Of a stretch of 64,000 bases of DNA, positions 49,069 through 58,900 are shown piece after piece (position 1 is the stretch's first letter; each line of letters opens with the position of its first letter). The stretch is from JACPXH01 sp964409225 (GTDB lineage Bacteria > Patescibacteriota > Minisyncoccia > JACPXH01). Both the position numbers and the translations under genes were made by a program. The stretch is from NCBI GenBank assembly GCA_964409225.1, contig CAYPCM010000001.1, forward strand, positions 45,801 to 109,800. The letters are read 5' to 3'. Under the pieces are notes generated by a model. It saw only the letters and a list, made by a program, of their open reading frames with translations, had not been told where the DNA came from and ran no database searches.

Positions 49069-49902
49069 ATGTTCATGGCGCAGTTTTCGATTTTGACGCT
49101 CAACCTCCGGCACGGTCAGGGGCCACGGGTCGCTGCTGGCGAGGCGCCGTGGTCCTTTGGCCAGCGTCGCGCAACCATGCGCGCCCATGCGGCGGCGATC
49201 GGTTCGTTCATCGGGCAGATGACGCCGCAGCCGGATATCGTGTGTCTGCAGGAGACGAATGCTGCCGCGTTTTTTTGGCCGGATATTCTTAGTATTATTC
49301 GCGAAAGGTCTGGCTATCAATACGTAGCGGCTTCTCCCCAAAAAGTTTTGCCGCATAATAATGGAATTTTAAGTCGGTTTCCATTCAATCGCGTGGTCTC
49401 GCGCCAGTTTCGCAAACTGCCGATGGTTATGGCGGGGTGGCGCGCGATATGCTATTCAATCAACCGTGGGTTTGTCGCAGCAGAAATCGAGGGGGTCGGG
49501 ACTGTCGTTTCGACGCACCTCGATCCATATGTTCCCGCGCTGCGGTTTGGCCAAGCGCGCGAGCTGCGGCAAGCGCTGCCGGCGCGCAATATCATCATCA
49601 CCGGAGATTTCAATCCGTTGACGTGGGATGAAGAGTCGCTCAAGGTGGCGGGGGAAGGGCTTACGACGGCGCCGCCGATTGATGCAGAACACTTCGCGTC
49701 GTTCGCAACTTGGCCAGCCCCGTTAGAAACCCAGTTTCTAACGGGGCCAGCTGGCGTAATGTCCACCGAAGTAGTACCAGAATGCCGGCTCGATTACGTG
49801 CTCGTTTCGCCGGGCTTGCGCTTCGTCTCTGCCGAGCGCGTGTTCACCGGCCACACGGATCATTACGGTGTCGTAGTTACCGTTGAAAGGCGCTCGCCAT
49901 GA
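49069..49902 (+). CDS. Endonuclease/exonuclease/phosphatase-family protein
   Basis: 277 residues from ATG 49069 (or 49075). Motifs: ILTLNLRHGQGP (N), DIVCLQETN (QE), NIIITGDFNPLTWDE (GDxN), VLVSPGLRF and TGHTDHYGVVV (DH). The set needed for Mg-dependent phosphodiester hydrolysis is present. A 29-bp perfect hairpin of repeat family A (49718-49746) is read in frame as APLETQFLTGPAG, within a loop. Probably cuts DNA or sugar/inositol phosphates; unknown. Confidence 0.8.
   Translation: MFMAQFSILTLNLRHGQGPRVAAGEAPWSFGQRRATMRAHAAAIGSFIGQMTPQPDIVCLQETNAAAFFWPDILSIIRERSGYQYVAASPQKVLPHNNGILSRFPFNRVVSRQFRKLPMVMAGWRAICYSINRGFVAAEIEGVGTVVSTHLDPYVPALRFGQARELRQALPARNIIITGDFNPLTWDEESLKVAGEGLTTAPPIDAEHFASFATWPAPLETQFLTGPAGVMSTEVVPECRLDYVLVSPGLRFVSAERVFTGHTDHYGVVVTVERRSP
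49718..49746. repeat. Family A minimal palindrome inside coding sequence
   Basis: CCCCGTTAGAAAC-CCA-GTTTCTAACGGGG, a perfect hairpin. It is the shortest and cleanest copy. Confidence 0.85.
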
Positions 49903-51287
49903 CGGACGAACTCGTCACACTCCTCGGGTTGTTCCAATCGTCCCACTACGACCGCGCGGTGTTCCGGTCGTGGTTAGCGCGGCATCCGACCCCGGCCGAC
50001 TGGGCGCTGTTCCGGGATCGCGTCAAGCTCGTCTGGACCCGCAAGGCCCGGATGCTGTCGTGGGTGGCGCGGATTGTTTCGCTCGGCCGTACCAGTCGTC
50101 TCCCGCAGGCGGTTCTTCTTGCCCAGCAGCTCCTGCGCCCCGTTGAAGCGGCGGCGACATGGTGGCTTGCTCAACTCGCACGTCGCACCCTTCGTCGGGC
50201 CCGGCCGGTCGTGATCGGCATTGTGGGGAGCTACGGGAAGACGACGACGAAAGAGATTCTCGCTCACGTGCTCTCGGGGCATTTTCGGGTGCACCGGACG
50301 CCGGAGAACGTGAATACGCTGTTGGGTATTGCGGCTTGGCTGCGGCGTCTCGCCATCGAGCCCGAGGGCGTACTCATCGTGGAGATGGGGGCATACCGGA
50401 GGGGCGACATCGAACGCATCGCTCGGCTCGTGCGCCCCACCATCGGCATTCTCACCGGTATCAACGAGGCGCACCTCGAACGGTTCGGTTCGCTCGAAGA
50501 GACGAAGGCGGCCAAGTGCGAGCTATTCGATGTGCTTCCCGCGTCGGTCGGGCGCGCGTTCTGGAATCGGGATTCGGCGTTGGCCCAGGAAGCGGTGGCC
50601 GAGTGCAGCGCACGCTGGCACGAGCGCGGCACGGAGCTCGTGCCGTACACTGCGAGCGGCACTGCCACGATTCAGCTGTATGTCGGCGCTGCCCAAGAAA
50701 CTTCGCTTCGCGTTCGCGCAGAAAAAATCACAGAATCCACTTCTCCTCCGTGGTTGTTCGAAACCGATGTAAAGCTCATGGGTATCCACCACGCTGCGGC
50801 GATTGCCGTTGCAGTTGCAGTCGCCGATGCGCTCAGTGTGCCAGAGGGTGCAATCGCGCGCGGGCTCGCAACGCTCCGGCCGCTTCTGCGGCGGCTTGCG
50901 CCGTCGCACGTCTCGGGCGGCCGATTCATCGTTGACGACAGTTATAACATTACGTTGGACGGCGTACGCGCCGCCTTGGATGCACTCCAGACCATTCCGA
51001 GACGAAAGATCGGCGTGTTCGCCGGCATCCCCGAGGTCGGGCGCGAGGCCGAGCGAATCAACCGCGAATTGGGGCGCCTCATCGCGTCGGCGTTCGACGC
51101 CATCCTCCTGCACGACACCCCGGTTCGAGCCGCAATCCTGGACGGTCTCCGGGAGGGGGGATTCGATGCGGCAAACTGTATCCGCTATACTGATAGCGCC
51201 GAGGTCGAAGCGATCCTGCAGCGAATTGTCCGTGACGGAGACTGCGTATATCTTTCGGCCTACGATTGGCCCGCCATATACTTATGA
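49899..51287 (+). CDS. MurF-like Mur ligase
   Basis: 462 residues, overlapping the previous gene by 4 bp. The Mur-ligase P-loop is IGIVGSYGKTTTKEI (about 106-120), with NTLLGIAAWL, EMGAYRRGDIERIARL, and ILTGINEAHLERFGS as in MurF and related ligases. The C-terminal domain (FIVDDSYNITLDGVRAALDA) carries the D-x-Y-N-x-N-P-like MurF motif, with T/D variation at the usual Pro. It would add D-Ala-D-Ala to the UDP-muramyl tripeptide; overlap with the Ddl-like gene supports that. Confidence 0.82.
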   Translation: MTDELVTLLGLFQSSHYDRAVFRSWLARHPTPADWALFRDRVKLVWTRKARMLSWVARIVSLGRTSRLPQAVLLAQQLLRPVEAAATWWLAQLARRTLRRARPVVIGIVGSYGKTTTKEILAHVLSGHFRVHRTPENVNTLLGIAAWLRRLAIEPEGVLIVEMGAYRRGDIERIARLVRPTIGILTGINEAHLERFGSLEETKAAKCELFDVLPASVGRAFWNRDSALAQEAVAECSARWHERGTELVPYTASGTATIQLYVGAAQETSLRVRAEKITESTSPPWLFETDVKLMGIHHAAAIAVAVAVADALSVPEGAIARGLATLRPLLRRLAPSHVSGGRFIVDDSYNITLDGVRAALDALQTIPRRKIGVFAGIPEVGREAERINRELGRLIASAFDAILLHDTPVRAAILDGLREGGFDAANCIRYTDSAEVEAILQRIVRDGDCVYLSAYDWPAIYL

Positions 51288-52432
51288 AAACTATCGGGAT
51301 TTTTTTCGGTTCGCGCTCGCCCGAACACGATATTTCCATTCTTACCGCCGCGCGAGTGTTGGCCGGTCTGCGCGCGCTCCCGCAGTATCGCGCGGTGCCG
51401 GTTTATATCAACCGGAGGGGTGAATGGTTCTACGGCGAGGCGCTTAGCCGAATTGATTTTTTCCGCGAGCCGCAGTTCGAATCTCGGCTGCGGCCCTTCG
51501 CCGTTCCCGCGCTGTCGCTCGGCGGCGGCGTGCTCGAGCTGCACCGGGCGCGGCGCACGCTGTTCGGCAAGCCCGCAACTATTCGCATTGACCTTGCCCT
51601 TCCGTGTTTCCACGGCTCCGGCGAGGACGGGACAGTCCAAGGTTTTTTTGAAACGGCGGGCATACCTTACGTCGGCTGCGGTGTTCTTGCCTCGGCCCTG
51701 ACTTTAAGCAAAGTGCATACCCGCAAGATCTTTCGCGATGCCGGCATAGCAACTGTCTCGACTATTGAAATAGCCAAAGATTCGTTTGCAGCTGATCGCG
51801 AAAAAGCGATGGACCAAGCCGCAACCCAGTTTGCATTTCCTCTTTTCGTAAAGCCCAATGCCCTCGGGTCGAGCATCGCCGTATCCAGAGTGGCTGATAA
51901 AAAAGAACTTGAATGGGCGCTCGAAGTAGCTTTCCAGTTTGATACTCTGGCTTTGGTCGAGCCGGCCATAACTAATGTTAAAGAAGTCAACGTCGCGGTC
52001 ATCGGCCATAAAAATCTCATCGTTTCAGAAACCGAGGAGCCGCTTTTTCAAAGCGCGTTTCAGACTTTCGAAGAAAAATATCTCATCAAAGGAGGTACGC
52101 TGACCCAGGCAAAAGGCAAAACCAAAAGCAAAATCCCGGCCGACATTCCGGGCGAACTGGCGAACGAATTGAAACAGGCCGCGCTCCGTGCGTTCCGCGT
52201 GCTCGACGCAAGCGGCATCAGCCGTTTTGATTTTTTCATCAATACCGTGACGCGCGAGTGGTACCTCGGCGAAGTCAACACGCTACCCGGCTCGCTCCAA
52301 GCGCATCTGTGGGAGGCGTCGGGCATCCCGTTCTCCCAGCTTCTTGAGAAACTCATCGGTTTTGCCGAGGAGCGCGCGGCGGAAGAGCAGGGGTTGCTCC
52401 GCACGTTTACCTCAGGCGTGCTCCAGAAATGA
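51284..52432 (+). CDS. ddl: D-alanine-D-alanine ligase
   Basis: 382 residues from ATG 51284 (ATGA overlap with the MurF-like gene). Ddl marks: GSRSPEHDISILTAARV (E-H-x-x-S), LALPCFHGSGEDGTVQGFFE (the HGxxGEDG motif), VKPNALGSSIAVS (ATP-grasp loop), FDFFINTVTREWYLGEVNT and TLPGSLQAHLWEASG (the NTxPG motif). It makes the D-Ala-D-Ala dipeptide used by MurF. It overlaps convergently with the hydrolase gene by 21 bp. Confidence 0.92.
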   Translation: MKTIGIFFGSRSPEHDISILTAARVLAGLRALPQYRAVPVYINRRGEWFYGEALSRIDFFREPQFESRLRPFAVPALSLGGGVLELHRARRTLFGKPATIRIDLALPCFHGSGEDGTVQGFFETAGIPYVGCGVLASALTLSKVHTRKIFRDAGIATVSTIEIAKDSFAADREKAMDQAATQFAFPLFVKPNALGSSIAVSRVADKKELEWALEVAFQFDTLALVEPAITNVKEVNVAVIGHKNLIVSETEEPLFQSAFQTFEEKYLIKGGTLTQAKGKTKSKIPADIPGELANELKQAALRAFRVLDASGISRFDFFINTVTREWYLGEVNTLPGSLQAHLWEASGIPFSQLLEKLIGFAEERAAEEQGLLRTFTSGVLQK

Positions 52433-53197
52433 GGCGATGAGTTGGGCGCACTCGGCTGGTTTCTCGAGTATCGGGAAGTGACCGGCATCAAGTATCTCGA
52501 GACGGGAGCCCTTGATGAGTTCGTGGTACGTGCGGCCGTCCCGGAGCGGCGTCTCGGCGTCTCGGCTGCCCCAGATGAGCAGCGTCGGTCGTTCGATGCG
52601 CCCTGCGATCGGCCGGAGATCTTCCGCCACGACTTTTTTGAACGTATCGCGTAGCGCTCCCCGTGCGTGCCGGTAGTCCCTGCTCCCGAAGAACATCCCG
52701 AGGAGGTTTTTGAGCCGCAGCGTGAAGCGGAAGTCCCGGAATCCGAACACGATCCCCCGGAAGAGGAACCGACCCGCGGTAAGGAGCCAGTGCTGGAAGC
52801 TCCGGCGGCGAATACCGGCGGCGGAGATGAGCACGATTTTCTCGACCGAAGCAGGGAAGCGGGCAGCGTACGTAAGCGCGATTCCCGCCCCGAACGAGTG
52901 CCCCACGAGCACTGGCCGGGTGACAGCGAGTTTTTCGAGAAGACCGCCGAGTGCCATGGCATAGTCGGTCAGCGAAAAACTTTTCCCCTCCGGCAGAGGC
53001 GACCTTCCGAACCCCGGCGCATCGAACTGAAGGAACGTTGCCGCGGGCAGACGGTTCATGAGCGTTTCGCGCAGCGCATCAAAATCCTCCATCGTCCGCC
53101 CCCAGCCGTGCAAGAATACCAGTACCGTTGAACCGGGCGTAAGCGGCGCGCCAGTAAGAGCGCAGTTGACAATGGCATTCCCGGCCAGTATCTGCAT
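52412..53197 (-). CDS. Alpha/beta hydrolase
   Basis: 261 residues. VLVFLHGWGRTMEDFDALRE (oxyanion region), FDAPGFGRSPLP, VLVGHSFGAGIALTYAAR (nucleophile elbow G-H-S-F-G), LLIWGSRDAETPL (Asp) and ILDAGHFPILEKP (His). The full triad Ser-Asp-His is present. Cytoplasmic; no signal peptide. Substrate unknown. Confidence 0.88.
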   Translation of the reverse strand: MQILAGNAIVNCALTGAPLTPGSTVLVFLHGWGRTMEDFDALRETLMNRLPAATFLQFDAPGFGRSPLPEGKSFSLTDYAMALGGLLEKLAVTRPVLVGHSFGAGIALTYAARFPASVEKIVLISAAGIRRRSFQHWLLTAGRFLFRGIVFGFRDFRFTLRLKNLLGMFFGSRDYRHARGALRDTFKKVVAEDLRPIAGRIERPTLLIWGSRDAETPLRDGRTYHELIKGSRLEILDAGHFPILEKPAECAQLIASFLEHA

Positions 53198-53250
53198 GCC
53201 GTTATTCTATCAGTGCTGGTGCGTATCGGGTCAAGCGCCACGGCGTATGG

Positions 53251-53256
53251 TATAAT
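53251..53256 (+). promoter_or_regulatory. Extended -10 box upstream of the Cys-rich gene
   Basis: TGGTATAAT; 39 bp before the ATG at 53296. No clear -35. Confidence 0.5.
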
Positions 53257-53295
53257 GGACGTGTCTAGCGGCATTAATAACAGTCGGGTAATCTT

Positions 53296-53487
53296 ATGGA
53301 GCAACAGACATCCACTCCGGCAGGCGCGCCGCCGGTCTGCACGCACTGCAGCGGTCCCACCGCCGGGTACAAGTGTGCGGCCTGCGGCGAGGAAGCCGAG
53401 ACGCACTCGAGCCACTGCGGATCGGAAGAGAACTGCCAAGCCAAGTGCGCGGCGTGCAACGAGGCCGAGTCCAAGTGTACGTGTTGA
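53296..53487 (+). CDS. Small Cys-rich zinc-ribbon-like protein
   Basis: 63 residues with 13 Cys or His-rich positions: CTHCSGPTAGYKCAACGEEA, THSSHCGSEENCQ, KCAACNEAESKCTC. The C-x2-C pairs make two or three metal sites. No catalytic or membrane part. Similar short proteins are found in Patescibacteria; role unknown. Confidence 0.65.
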   Translation: MEQQTSTPAGAPPVCTHCSGPTAGYKCAACGEEAETHSSHCGSEENCQAKCAACNEAESKCTC

Positions 53488-53551
53488 TTTGATTTGGGCG
53501 CCGCGCGCCCCAGAGCGGAAGCGCGCGGCGCCGTACTCGTACTCCAAGCGC

Positions 53552-54241
53552 ATGACGCGTTACCATATCGCCCTCGGGCTTGTTTTTGCTGCCGTCTGGA
53601 TTTGGGCGGCGATTAATCCTTTGTTGCCGGACGGCTGGTTGCTCGAAAACTATCTCGTATTCATTTTTGTTCCTATAATTCTCATCTCTGGACATTACTT
53701 CCGTCTTTCCAACGTTTCTTATACGCTCATCACGATTTTTATGATTTTGCACGTGGTGGGCTCGCACTACACCTACGCGCAGGTACCATTTGGCTACGCA
53801 CTTCAGCAGTGGTTTGGGGAGAGCCGTAATATGTACGATCGGCTCGTGCATTTTTCCTTTGGATTGCTGCTGGCTTATCCCATTCGGGAGGTCTTCGTGC
53901 GCCTTACGCGTGTCAAGGGCTTTTGGGGATATTACTTGCCGCTCGATGTCACCCTTTCTTTCTCGGCCGCGTACGAGATCATCGAGTGGCTTACGGCCCA
54001 GCGCGTGGATCCCGCCTCGGGACTTGCTTTTTTGGGAGCGCAAGGCGATGTCTGGGATGCGCAAAAGGACATGACCGTGGCCGCAATCGGCGCGGTCATC
54101 GCCATGCTCACGATCGCGGCGATCAACTGGTGGTACAACCCCCATTTCTGGCGGGAGATCCGTTCGAGTTTCCGGATCCCGCGGGGCGACGAACCGCTCG
54201 GTGAGGTGCGGCTCCGGGAACTTAGAGACGGCCGGTATTGA
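53552..54241 (+). CDS. DUF2238 (YjdF-like) membrane protein
   Basis: 229 residues from ATG 53552. Six or so helices. VGSHYTYAQVPFGYALQQWF, then NMYDRLVHFSFGLLLAYPIR and SFSAAYEIIEWLTAQRVDPA, GDVWDAQKDM are the conserved block of the DUF2238 family (YjdF). Function unknown; integral membrane. Confidence 0.85.
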   Translation: MTRYHIALGLVFAAVWIWAAINPLLPDGWLLENYLVFIFVPIILISGHYFRLSNVSYTLITIFMILHVVGSHYTYAQVPFGYALQQWFGESRNMYDRLVHFSFGLLLAYPIREVFVRLTRVKGFWGYYLPLDVTLSFSAAYEIIEWLTAQRVDPASGLAFLGAQGDVWDAQKDMTVAAIGAVIAMLTIAAINWWYNPHFWREIRSSFRIPRGDEPLGEVRLRELRDGRY

Positions 54242-54245
54242 GGTT

Positions 54246-54755
54246 ATGGATATCTTGGCGCATGGGCTTTGGACCGGGGTTGTGTGGTACAGGCGAACGC
54301 GTGCGCCCTGGCTTGCCGTCATCTTTGGGATGATTCCAGATTTGCCTTGGCTCATTGCGCTTGGGTTCAATCCGCTGGCACTCATCATGGGCCAAGGCCT
54401 GCCGCCCTTGGAGACGTTGCCGCCCGCGCTCGTTGCCGTCGGGCTGGCGGCGCACAGTTTTGCGGTCTTTGCGGTAGTGGCTGGTTTTGTGTGGCTTATG
54501 AACCCGCGGCTCATGCTCGCGCTCTCGGCGTGGGCGGGCCATATTATTATTGATATTTTCAGCCACGCAGACGTCTATCCTTTCACTTCCACAAAGTTTC
54601 TATATCCACTCTCGGATTTTGGGTTTTCAGTCGTAAACTGGAACCAGCCGGTTTTTCTCGGACTCAACTATACTGCGCTTGCAGTCCTATACGTGATTGT
54701 GTTCCGCAAGCACCTTCGACGCACGTTGCGCCCGTTTCTTAAACGCTTTCGATGA
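54246..54755 (+). CDS. YdjM-like membrane metal-dependent hydrolase family protein
   Basis: 169 residues from ATG 54246. MDILAHGLWTGVVWYR at the start (H) and GHIIIDIFSHADVYPFTS (D, H) are the histidine/aspartate positions typical of the LexA-binding inner-membrane (YdjM/DUF457-like) family. Four helices. It starts 4 bp after the DUF2238 gene, so probably one transcript. Confidence 0.72.
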   Translation: MDILAHGLWTGVVWYRRTRAPWLAVIFGMIPDLPWLIALGFNPLALIMGQGLPPLETLPPALVAVGLAAHSFAVFAVVAGFVWLMNPRLMLALSAWAGHIIIDIFSHADVYPFTSTKFLYPLSDFGFSVVNWNQPVFLGLNYTALAVLYVIVFRKHLRRTLRPFLKRFR

Positions 54756-54805
54756 TGAGGGGTTCTGTTCGGGGAATTATCCACATCGATTTGCGCCAGT
54801 CATGC

Positions 54806-54811
54806 TATAAT
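54806..54811 (+). promoter_or_regulatory. Extended -10 promoter for the secreted coiled-coil gene
   Basis: TGCTATAAT, 30 bp before ATG 54842; the -35 is weak. Confidence 0.6.
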
Positions 54812-54841
54812 TTAAATTTAGAGTTTAATCTTGCCGGTTTT

Positions 54842-55339
54842 ATGCGCTGGAAGCAAGTTTGTGCGCAAGGTGCTTTGGTTGTGGCGCTCGCGGTCTCTGC
54901 AGCGCCGGTATTGGTGTCTGCTCAGACCGAGATGCGCCCACGCCCTACCGCGCGCGAGGAAGATCAGCACGCGCTGCGTCTGCGCAAGATCGATCGGGCC
55001 AAAGCCCACGGCAAGCGCATGGTCAGGCGCGAAGAAGCGGCGATCGCTCGATTGAATCGTTTGATCGAACGCATCGAAATCCGTATTGCCAAAGAGCGGG
55101 CCTCCGGGCGCGAGGTGGCCGCTTTGGAGCCGCTTTTGGCCGCGGCCAAGGAAAAACTCGCAACGGCGATAACGGCGGTGCGCGAGGCCGCTTTAAAGTA
55201 TGAAGCCCTTGGTACCACGGACAATCCTCGCAAGGTTGCCCAAGAAGCCAATGCCGCGACGAAAAAAGTCAAGGTTGCCCTAATGGAGCTGCACGCAGCC
55301 CTTAGGCAGATTGTGGGCGCTCTCAAAGCGCTTCGCTAA
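54842..55339 (+). CDS. Exported helical (coiled-coil) protein
   Basis: 165 residues from ATG 54842. Signal peptide GALVVALAVSAAPVLVSA, cleaved near AQTEM. The rest is almost wholly helical with heptad-like spacing: AAIARLNRLIERIEIRIAKE, AAAKEKLATAITAVREAALK. No catalytic motif. It may scaffold at the cell surface. A single-helix anchored protein follows 7 bp downstream. Confidence 0.68.
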   Translation: MRWKQVCAQGALVVALAVSAAPVLVSAQTEMRPRPTAREEDQHALRLRKIDRAKAHGKRMVRREEAAIARLNRLIERIEIRIAKERASGREVAALEPLLAAAKEKLATAITAVREAALKYEALGTTDNPRKVAQEANAATKKVKVALMELHAALRQIVGALKALR

Positions 55340-55346
55340 AACATCT

Positions 55347-55673
55347 ATGGTCAAGGCCACTCGCACCAACATCAGTCATCCGGCTCTATTGGGCCTTTTG
55401 GTGCTGATGTTTGCTGGCGTGCTGACGTATGCGATTGTGGCATATTCTGAGCTTGACAGCGGCATGGACTTGGGCTTGCCGGTGGTGGTGCCTCAATCCA
55501 TGCATCCAGAAGCCCGAGCGATTATGAACGAATCCGACAACCGACTCGATCAACTCCGGCAGCAATCAGCGGGCGATGACGTTGCTTCGATCGAAAAAGA
55601 TCTGACCGAGACCATACTGGTTGACTTAGACGCTGATGCGGCCAAGGTATTAAACGAACTGCAGGGTTTGTAA
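55347..55673 (+). CDS. Single-span membrane protein
   Basis: 108 residues from ATG 55347. One helix (ALLGLLVLMFAGVLTYAIVA), then an acidic external region (DNRLDQLRQQSAGDDVASIE). It follows the coiled-coil gene within 7 bp and probably works with it. Family unknown. A terminator ends the pair. Confidence 0.62.
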   Translation: MVKATRTNISHPALLGLLVLMFAGVLTYAIVAYSELDSGMDLGLPVVVPQSMHPEARAIMNESDNRLDQLRQQSAGDDVASIEKDLTETILVDLDADAAKVLNELQGL

Positions 55674-55710
55674 TTATTGCGCAACAGGTCTAATCAAAAG
55701 TTAAACAATA

Positions 55711-55742
55711 CCGCCCCGATGGCCATCGGGGCGGTATTGTTT
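55711..55742 (+). terminator. Rho-independent terminator
   Basis: CCGCCCCGATGG / CCATCGGGGCGG followed by TATTGTTTT. Confidence 0.85.
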
Positions 55743-55764
55743 TGGTGGGGTCGTACTAAACGTA

Positions 55765-55984
55765 TACTGGATTCTGGCTTTCGTCAGAATGACATGCTGG
55801 ATTCTGATTTTCATCAGAACGACATAAATGTCGCTTTCGTCAGAATGGCATAAATGACAAACTATCATTGTCATTCCGTGCCGCGCCTGCCCCGGACTCG
55901 ATCCGGGGACACGGAATCCACGACCTTGGATTCTGGCTTTCGCCAGAATGACATGCTGCGTATGTCACTTTCGTCAGAATGACA
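55765..55984. repeat. Cluster of GGATTCTGGCTTTCGTCAGAATGACA-type repeats (family F)
   Basis: At least five copies of the core TTTCGTCAGAATGACA or a close form, partly as GGATTCTG...CAGAAT hairpins, with an extra inverted pair TGTCATTCCGTG / CACGGAATCC around CCCCGGACTCGATCCGGGG. No gene in the interval; it ends at the stop codon of the DUF11 gene. Confidence 0.75.
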
Positions 55985-58900
55985 TTAGATCGCGTATGGC
56001 CGCACGAAGCGGCGATACAACATGATTGTAGCGCCGATGCTTATAAGCAGCGACAGCACAACCATACTCACCCACGTGTCGGCGCCGGTAGGCGGAATTT
56101 TGCCGACCCTTTGCACGATTATTTCTTCTTCTGGTGTCACCGTGGTTTGCGCCTGCGCAGTTTGGCTGGCCAAGTTGTCAGCTCGCACCGTCACGAAGTT
56201 GGTAAGCACCATGCCGTTCGGGGCGTCCCCAGCCACGCGGCTGGTTATGGTCATGGTGGTGCCCGATCCTGCCGCGATCGAAGCGATGCGCCACTCGAGC
56301 TGTTGGCCGGAGATAGTCGCCGCAGGCGAATGTGAAATCAGCGCAACACGTGGCGGGAGCACATCCGTGAACACGAGATTGCGCACTTCGGCGCCAGAGG
56401 TGTTGACAAAGGTGAGGGTGTAGATAAGTGTTTCGCCCCGGCGCGCTTGGAGACGATCAACGGTCTTTTGGAGATTGGCCGAACCTTGGCCCAGACGGAT
56501 TACAGTCGTTACTTCGTTTGAGCTTACCTGATTATGGTTGTCGGCCCTGGCTTGGGCGGTGTTGGCGATGAATGTGCCTTCAGTGAGACCAGAGACGATG
56601 CGGGTACTATACGTGACCGTGGTTTGGCCGCCGGCGCTGATCGTACCCGCAAACCATCGCACCAGGTTGGCGCTCGAGAGAAAGCCGTTGCCCGAGGCCG
56701 AGATGAAACTGGTGTTCGGCGGCAGAGTGTCTTCAATCACGGCATTGATGAGATCAGCCGTGCCGGTATTGCGCAGTTCGATCGTGTAGGTCAGTTGATC
56801 TCCCGGCCGGCCTTCGTTGAAGAAGTCGGTGCCGCTGGGACGCGTGGTATTTGAAACGCGCTTGGTGAGCGAGATCGTGGGGTTGCCGATGGCACCCTGT
56901 GAAACCGCAACCAACACACTTGCCGTGTCCTGACGGGAGAAGGTGTTGTCGGCGGCTACTGTGGCGAAATTATTGAGCACGGTCTGGCCCACCGGGAACT
57001 GTGCGCGATCCGCGACCCGCGCGCGGTACGTTATTGTGCGCGTTTGTCCATTCGGGATGGCGCCAATGGTAAGCCCGCCTGACGCCACGCCGTCCGCCAC
57101 AGCAGCGCCATCCACGAGGGTCGAGCCTGCCACATAGCTGAGTCGGAAGGGCAGCGCGTCCGTGAGGCGCACGTTCTGGGCAGTGGCGGTGCCGTTTGAA
57201 TCGATGCGCACCGAGAATACAAGTTCGTCGGTCGGGTTGGCGGTTTCAGATTTGACAAGAGAGCTATTGCGCGTCAGATTCCGGACCTGCTTGAAGATGG
57301 CGAGGCTCGGCGTGCCGGGCGGCGGCGGCGCGCCTATGGTCACGATCACGGTTGCCGTATCTTGCCGGAGCGCAACGTTCGTCGCGGTCGCGGTGGCGGT
57401 GTTGGTGAGCACGGTCGTCCCCACTGGGAAGACGGAGGCGTCGCGGACTGTGGCGCGGAAGGTTACCGTGCGCGTCTGCCCATTCGGGATCGTGCCGAGA
57501 TTAAGGCCGCCCGCGGTGATTCCGTCTGTCGTCGTGGCGCTGTCAATGCGGGTTGAACCGGCCACGTACGTCATCCGGTCGAGGAAGTCAGTTACCGCTA
57601 CGTTCTGCGCCGGACTCGTGCCGTTCGAATCCATCCGGATCGAGACCTCGATTTCTTGAGTCGGATCGGCGTTCGTTGACCTCGCGAATACTGTTTCGCC
57701 GCGCGTTACATTGCGGAGGGTTTTCGTGATCGCAAGGTTCGGGTTGAGCACTGGCGGAGCCGCGACCGACACCAACACTTGGGCCGTGGCCTGCACCGTA
57801 AAGGGTCCCGAACCCGTGCCGGATACGTTGGCGGTGTTTGTGAGGGATGTCACCCCAACCGGAAAGCTCGTCGTATCTCGAGCCGTGGCTTGGAAGGTGA
57901 TGGTGCGGTTTTGTCCGGGCGCGAGCGTGCCGAGGGCAAGACCGGCGGTAATGGTGTTTGGTTGGGCCACACCGTCGAGCCGCACCGAGCCGGAAATGAA
58001 GGTTAGCCCGAAGGGGATAAAGTCCTGCATGAGCAGATTGTTGGCCGGCGCCGTGCCGACAGAATTTACTCGTAGCGAGAACTCAACTATTTCGCCGGGA
58101 CTGGCGTTCGCGACGGTTAAGAAATTGGCCTCGCCGCGCGTCACATTGCGGACGGTTTTGGTGAGCGTGACTTGTCCTTGGCCCGGCGGCGGTTGAACCG
58201 GCACGTTGACCGCCACGCTCGCGGTGTCGTTTACTTCAAAGAAGATGCCGTCAGCGCGGCTAGAGGCGGTATTGGTGAGCGTGGTTAGACCCGGTCCGAA
58301 ATTCACTTGGCTCGCGACAGTAGCTTGGAACGTGAGAATACGGCTTTGGCCGGCTGCAAGGTCGCCTATGGTGATGCCACCCGAGGCCACACCATCGGCG
58401 ATGGCGTTGCCGGCAAGTTGGCTTGTGCCTGTCTGATACGTCATTTGAAACGGCAAGACGTCGCGCACCGTAACGTTGCGCGCCGTGGCGGTCCCAACCG
58501 AATCAACCCTGATTGACCACAGGATTATCTCACTCGGTGAGGCCGGTACGGTTTCTTGGAGCGTTTGTTCGCCCCGCGTAATGTTCCGGCCAAGTTTGGA
58601 GACGGTGATTGTCGGCGTGCCGCTCGGAGCCACCGCGATATTCACCGCGGCCGTGTCTTGCGTTGGCGAGACGTTGTCCGCCTGTGTCAGTGCGGTGTTC
58701 GTGCGGGTGGTGGTGCCGATTGCGAAATGACCTTGACGGACCCGCGCAAGAAAGTGGACGCGCTTGGTCTGGTTTATTTCGAGGTCGCCCAGAGCAATGA
58801 AGCCGGTCGTGATGCCGTCCGGACCTGAAAACCCTATGTCGAGGCGCGTGCTGCCGGCGACATAATCAAAGCCATCAGGCAATAGATCTCGCACGACCAC

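Noticed and set aside
48555..49103. Alternative minus-strand frame over the secreted protein gene
   Set aside because: It is an Arg/Pro-rich shadow frame; the 48341-48946 frame has a signal peptide and Shine-Dalgarno site.
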